Source: Thiohalomonas sp. (GTDB lineage: Bacteria > Pseudomonadota > Gammaproteobacteria > GRL18). From it: a DNA stretch of 7,576 nt. Both the position numbers and the translations under genes were made by a program. The notes beneath the pieces were generated by a model that saw nothing but the letters and a program-made list of their open reading frames with translations, searched no databases and had not been told where the DNA came from. Within the stretch, counting starts at the first letter, position 1, and each line of letters opens with the position of its first letter. This document shows positions 7,528-7,576 of the stretch, piece by piece. The DNA lies in the NCBI GenBank assembly GCA_023864145.1, contig JAIVER010000055.1, positions 1 through 7,576 on the forward strand, in the 5' to 3' direction.

Positions 7528-7576
7528 AGAAGAAGATCAAAATTATCCAATGACGCAAATTACTCTCACAGCCCAT
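7505..7576 (+). CDS. possible 5' end of an unidentified gene, cut by the window edge
   Basis: An open frame runs 24 codons to the window edge without a stop, in the same frame as valS and after its TGA. Possible starts are ATG at 7505 (product MKMLDFHREEDQNYP...), 7511, or 7550 (product MTQITLTAH...). None has a good ribosome site; the purine stretch at 7527-7536 lies about 13 bases before the ATG at 7550. The first two starts lie inside the hairpin stem at 7503-7527, which makes the one at 7550 more plausible. The fragment is too short for identification, and the minus strand is open here too, so this is tentative. Confidence 0.3.
   Translation, partial: MKMLDFHREEDQNYPMTQITLTAH

Noticed and set aside
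7501..7576. 3' part of a leftward gene converging on valS
   Set aside because: The minus strand is open through the window edge until a stop inside the valS end, but the fragment has no recognisable sequence and would overlap valS.

Overview
The window is a chromosomal housekeeping segment of a gammaproteobacterium. It has the conserved layout in which lptF diverges from pepA-holC-valS, as around yjgP-pepA-holC-valS in Escherichia coli. The DNA is AT-rich (roughly 40% GC by eye). PepA and ValS read as typical gammaproteobacterial proteins. The PepA N-terminus reminds me of sulfur-oxidising gammaproteobacteria, but that is memory only, and genus and species cannot be named from this sequence.

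Layout from left to right. Positions 4-57 form a long imperfect palindrome in a gene-free stretch of about 145 bases. Next come two leftward genes: a secreted Sel1-repeat protein (146-607) and, upstream of it in transcription order, lptF (654-1772), which starts with TTG. A divergent intergenic region of about 270 bases (1773-2042) holds candidate promoters for lptF and pepA. The rightward genes are pepA (2043-3539), holC (3558-4010), a small acidic protein of unknown function (4071-4499), a leader of about 190 bases with a perfect TATAAT box, and valS (4691-7501). Just after the valS stop lies a perfect 10-bp inverted repeat and an open frame that runs off the right edge.

How the genes fit together. 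LptF is one of two membrane subunits of the lipopolysaccharide exporter LptB2FG; its usual neighbour lptG is absent here, replaced by the Sel1-repeat gene. PepA is a cytosolic leucyl aminopeptidase, HolC is the chi subunit of the DNA polymerase III clamp loader, and ValS charges tRNA-Val. The rightward genes probably share transcription, as no intrinsic terminator is visible between them, and valS also appears to have its own promoter. They do not form a single pathway; their linkage is conserved synteny.

I did not find a clearly new multi-gene system. The points most worth a second look are the palindrome at the left edge, the missing lptG with a Sel1 gene in its place, the unassigned acidic protein between holC and valS, and the hairpin after valS.
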